Shown here: positions 51,655 to 54,173 of the stretch, one piece after another
Layout of the letters: every line of letters begins with the position of its first letter
How positions within the stretch are numbered: the first letter of the stretch is position 1
Assembly (NCBI GenBank): GCA_028875335.1
Contig: JAPPEF010000078.1
Coordinates: forward strand, 1 to 54,173
Reading direction: 5' to 3'
Length of the DNA: 54,173 nucleotides
Source: Gemmatimonadota bacterium
GTDB lineage: Bacteria > Latescibacterota > UBA2968 > UBA8231
Notes under the pieces: model-generated
What the model saw: the letters and a program-made list of their open reading frames with translations, nothing else
Database searches by the model: none
What the model was told of the DNA's origin: nothing
Translations under genes and position numbers: made by a program

Positions 51655-52421
51655 TATGTAGCAGAGGTCTCCAACCCCATCTTCTGATGCTGGCTTTGCA
51701 GGGACTCTTGGTATCTGCGCCGGCCTTCCTCATCGATCTTGCAACTGACGCCTTCGAAGACCATGGCAAAAGCGCGGCGGTGGCGCTGCGATGAGCGATT
51801 GGGGTCGGCCCGGTGGATGACTTCGCCGTGGTGGACGACCGCATCGCCGGGCTGCAAATGCACCGCGACTTCATTGGCTTGGTCTTGGGGGCCGTAATCG
51901 GCAATGCCCTGCGAAAAACCTAAGACCGCAGTGCGATTGTGCGGCCGGATGCCCTTGCGGTGCGAGCCAGGGCTGTAGCGCAAGCAACCGTTTTCCTCGT
52001 CAACCGGGTCGAGGGCCAGCCAAATGGAGGCGACGTTGGGCGGCGTGAGGTTGAAGTAGAAATTGTCCTGATGCGGCGGCGTGGGGTGTTCGGTCTGCGG
52101 CGGCTTGTTGAACCACTCGGGCTGGCTCACCTGCGCGGCCTCGCCGATGAGGGTCTCGGCCAGGGCCTGCCAGCGCAGTTGGTCGCGATACTCGGAGAAG
52201 AAGGCGTCGTATTTGCCCATGTGCTGTAGTTGTTTCAGGGTTTCGGGCCGGGCCTTGTCTTGGTAGAAGGCGGCCTGATCGGGCAGGGTCGGCACTACTT
52301 CGCGGACGTAGCGGTCGACTTGGGCCGTCAGGTCTTTGAGTTCGTCGGGGGGTAGGAAGTTGCGCACGAGGACGAAGCCGTCGCGGTCATAATCAGCTTT
52401 ATAGGCAGTGTAGTCGGACAT
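51654..52421 (-). CDS. phytanoyl-CoA dioxygenase (PhyH) family protein
   Basis: 255 residues. Fe(II)/2-oxoglutarate oxygenase: N-terminal [18 protein letters not shown], iron ligands in PPHQDNFYF (H-x-D) and [14 protein letters not shown] (distal His), the 2-oxoglutarate Arg in the following [13 protein letters not shown], and [15 protein letters not shown]. Hydroxylates an unknown substrate. This family is greatly expanded in some FCB/PVC marine bacteria. First gene of the nine-gene run; GGGAGC precedes its ATG. Confidence 0.92.
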   Translation of the reverse strand: MSDYTAYKADYDRDGFVLVRNFLPPDELKDLTAQVDRYVREVVPTLPDQAAFYQDKARPETLKQLQHMGKYDAFFSEYRDQLRWQALAETLIGEAAQVSQPEWFNKPPQTEHPTPPHQDNFYFNLTPPNVASIWLALDPVDEENGCLRYSPGSHRKGIRPHNRTAVLGFSQGIADYGPQDQANEVAVHLQPGDAVVHHGEVIHRADPNRSSQRHRRAFAMVFEGVSCKIDEEGRRRYQESLQSQHQKMGLETSAT

Positions 52422-52553
52422 GGTGGCGCTCCCTTCGGCTTTTCTCGGTTTTTTTGGTTGCTTTGCGAAATGAACTCGTATTCAATCCTATCATCTTAAC
52501 TAACTTCGTCACAGAATGACAGTCAAGGCGATCTATCCCCGACTTTTTTCATA

Positions 52554-52617
52554 TCAACTAAAATTTTAGTTGACAAACCAAATGCCGTCGAGTATACTCA
52601 ACTAAATTCTTAGTTGA
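52554..52617 (+). promoter_or_regulatory. consensus promoter bracketed by two 20-bp palindromes
   Basis: TTGACA (52570-52575), a 17-nt spacer, TATACT (52593-52598). The perfect palindrome TCAACTAAAATTTTAGTTGA (52554-52573) covers the -35 edge. TCAACTAAATTCTTAGTTGA (52598-52617, perfect arms) covers the start site. Their centres are 44 bp apart, about four helical turns, so a dimeric repressor could bind both on one face. No regulator gene for it is in the window. Confidence 0.8.
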
Positions 52618-52628
52618 AAGGACTTGCT

Positions 52629-53168
52629 ATGGCGACCAGAGACAAACCCGACAAAAATTTGACGCGGAGAACTCGCAGGACGCTTGGCGGAGGTGCGCGC
52701 CGGATGGGCACGCGGGTACGCGTGTTGGCGGTGGTATTGCTGTCCCCCTTAGCCGCCGTGACGCTGCCCTCTTGTGGCGCTACCTCGAAAGTGTCCAAAG
52801 TCGCGGCTGAGCCAAGTCGGGAAGAGAATCCCTTTTCCAATACAAGTGGCGATACAGCCCCACAAACAGAAAAACTAGACCTCAGAGTGGAAAGTGCGCC
52901 ACAGGATTCGCTGATAAAAATTGAGTACTGGATTCCAGAAATGGTTAATCGGGACTCCGTCTTCATAGACCTCGATTGCTTCAATATGGAGGGGGTGCGG
53001 GTGGCCCAGCCTGTTAGTAAAACGCACGCGCCGGGTTCTTATACGGTGTTCCTATCTAAACGAGGATTACCCGACGGGATATACTATGTGAGATTAAGCG
53101 CAAATCGATTACCACAACCACAAAAAGAGATGCGCCCATTGAATCTAATTTGGACAGCAAGAAAGTGA
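52629..53168 (+). CDS. putative lipoprotein with small Ig-like C-terminal domain
   Basis: 179 residues from ATG 52629 (AAAGGA upstream) or 154 from ATG 52704 (GGAGG upstream); the second gives a cleaner signal peptide. The leader VRVLAVVLLSPLAAVTLPSC ends in a lipobox-like LPSC. A disordered Ser/Glu segment is followed by a beta domain (IKIEYWIPEMVNRDSVFIDL, GSYTVFLSKRGLPDGIYYVRLSANRL) resembling the FlgD/T9SS Ig-like modules. No named family. It is 8 nt before the TlpA-like gene and shares its regulated promoter. Confidence 0.65.
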   Translation: MATRDKPDKNLTRRTRRTLGGGARRMGTRVRVLAVVLLSPLAAVTLPSCGATSKVSKVAAEPSREENPFSNTSGDTAPQTEKLDLRVESAPQDSLIKIEYWIPEMVNRDSVFIDLDCFNMEGVRVAQPVSKTHAPGSYTVFLSKRGLPDGIYYVRLSANRLPQPQKEMRPLNLIWTARK

Positions 53169-53176
53169 GGTTTGAG

Positions 53177-54173
53177 ATGTATTTCAACAAGTACAGAATA
53201 CTAGCGAGCTTGGCCGTGTGTCTAATTGCATATTCTCTGTGTTTTGCGCAGCAGCCAACTCATTCCGCAGAAGAGAAGAAGCGGTTTCACCGAATTGCGA
53301 ACGGATACCGTCCCGAAACCACAGAGCAGTATTGGGAAGGCATTTTGGGACTTGAGCAATTGCTGGCAGATTATCCCAATACCTTTCTGAAAGGCGACAT
53401 CTCCATTACACTGCTGGATTATTATCAACAGGTCACCGATGATCCACATCTGTTGATTGAACTGTCTGAAGAAATGCTCGCATTGCGAATGTATTCCCAC
53501 AGTGCTTATGAAGCTGCTGCTCGGGTACTTGTGGGCAAGCAGATTCGGTCTGATAAAACGCTTCTATATGCACAGAACGCATTAAAAGGAGCATTGCAGA
53601 AACAAGAAAAATGGGAAAATTACGGTAAAAGAGAACTGCGCTGTCACGCTCTATTGGCGCGTGCTTACCAACTCGTCGGGCAACACGATCAAGCTGTCGC
53701 GGAAATGAAGACTGTGATTAGAGGCTGGCAAACCCGAAAGGATTTAGGCGGAAAGGGTTTAGGTGATCTGGAACCGGAATATCGGCGGGTAAACGTAGAT
53801 GGAGCAAAGGCCGATTTGCTGAGGATTTATATTGATCAAAAAGCCTGGACTCAAGCTTATGAACTCGCCTCAGAATTATTGCTAACTTCGGTCGCGCGTC
53901 GAGATGTTGCGGATTTATGGAGCCAGGCTTATGTCGGGAAATTTGGCTCAGGTGTAGGGATGAGCAAAGCCTATGCTTCCTCAAAGGCCGAGTGGGATAA
54001 GAAAATTATCCAACGCGTTGAAAATGAGCGAATCTCACGACCGGCACCGACCCTTGCAGTGCAAAAGCTGGACGGCGAGAAGATCACCTCAGCAGATTTG
54101 CAGGGCAGGGCTGTGGTAGTGACGTTTTGGGCGGGGTGGTGTAGCCCGTGTATTGCAGAGTTGCCCTATCTGC
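53177..54173 (+). CDS. secreted TlpA-like thioredoxin-fold protein, 3' end outside window
   Basis: 332 residues are visible from ATG 53177 (GAGG upstream), open to the right edge. Signal peptide LASLAVCLIAYSLCFA, a helical TPR-like middle (residues 35-280: LRCHALLARAYQLVGQHDQA, AYELASELLL), then a TlpA/AhpC domain starting RPAPTLAVQKLDGEKITSADL and reaching the redox motif WCSPC. Same WCSPC and same general plan (long helical N-part, thioredoxin C-part) as the TlpA-like protein at 8775, though little sequence is shared elsewhere. Likely periplasmic redox protein. Confidence 0.82.
   Translation, partial: MYFNKYRILASLAVCLIAYSLCFAQQPTHSAEEKKRFHRIANGYRPETTEQYWEGILGLEQLLADYPNTFLKGDISITLLDYYQQVTDDPHLLIELSEEMLALRMYSHSAYEAAARVLVGKQIRSDKTLLYAQNALKGALQKQEKWENYGKRELRCHALLARAYQLVGQHDQAVAEMKTVIRGWQTRKDLGGKGLGDLEPEYRRVNVDGAKADLLRIYIDQKAWTQAYELASELLLTSVARRDVADLWSQAYVGKFGSGVGMSKAYASSKAEWDKKIIQRVENERISRPAPTLAVQKLDGEKITSADLQGRAVVVTFWAGWCSPCIAELPYL

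Noticed and set aside
50905..51687. 260-residue plus-strand frame opposite the UXS-like gene
   Set aside because: Antisense shadow; the minus strand encodes a clear epimerase.
1..54173. tRNA, rRNA or riboswitch
   Set aside because: Intergenic gaps were read on both strands; no cloverleaf, rRNA segment or known aptamer core was recognised by eye. A covariance-model scan would settle this.

Overview
The window reads as chromosome of a GC-rich, Gram-negative bacterium. It carries an LptD outer-membrane assembly protein, a complete RND/MFP/OMF efflux set and secreted proteins with a PNPF-type C-terminal domain. It also has a DUF4159 protein, FG-GAP/UnbV and phytanoyl-CoA dioxygenase proteins, and Reg_prop propeller proteins. 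This mix suggests the FCB group (Latescibacterota-like), but that is inference from gene content; there is no rRNA in the window.

Layout. (1) 1-4.2 kb, minus strand: an accessory block with a truncated APH-like phosphotransferase, a PCMT-like methyltransferase, a class I methyltransferase, a GNAT acetyltransferase and a possible PARP/DarT-like ADP-ribosyltransferase. It also holds gene debris: an alpha/beta-hydrolase tail, an attC-like palindrome and an IS30 helix-turn-helix fragment. (2) 4.2-14.3 kb, minus strand: two giant one-component regulators (cytosolic Reg_prop propeller, Y_Y_Y, NtrC-type AAA+, Fis HTH) flank a secreted Ig-like protein, a STAS protein and a TlpA-like thioredoxin. In front of the TlpA-STAS pair the DNA shows a -24/-12 (sigma-54) promoter, three 21-bp-spaced palindromes at enhancer distance, and a terminator that insulates the upstream regulator gene. 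This is the most interesting part of the window. The second regulator has lost the GAFTGA loop. (3) 14.5-26.4 kb, plus strand: core genes TPR-efp-accB-accC-gcvH, HNH-scpA-scpB-rluB-cmk-rpsA and mutS. (4) 26.4-30.7 kb: a toxin-antitoxin and abortive-infection island with an HTH antitoxin, an orphan MNT nucleotidyltransferase, RelB-YafQ, an AbiJ-like HEPN protein and AbiEi-AbiEii. (5) 30.9-41.5 kb, plus strand: rlmB-lptD, then dtd-maf-rodZ-like-priA, a secreted propeller protein and a DUF4159 protein. (6) 52.4-41.5 kb, minus strand: a nine-gene run of phytanoyl-CoA dioxygenase, UDP-glucuronate decarboxylase-like, DUF6807, OMF, MFP, RND, UnbV lipoprotein, DUF4234 and DUF2752. (7) 52.5 kb to the end, plus strand: a promoter bracketed by two 20-bp palindromes drives a lipoprotein and a second TlpA-like protein cut by the window edge.

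Start codons were moved inward wherever the longest open frame ran over a neighbour or lacked a ribosome binding site. All functional names come from motifs and domain order read by eye; no database search was run.
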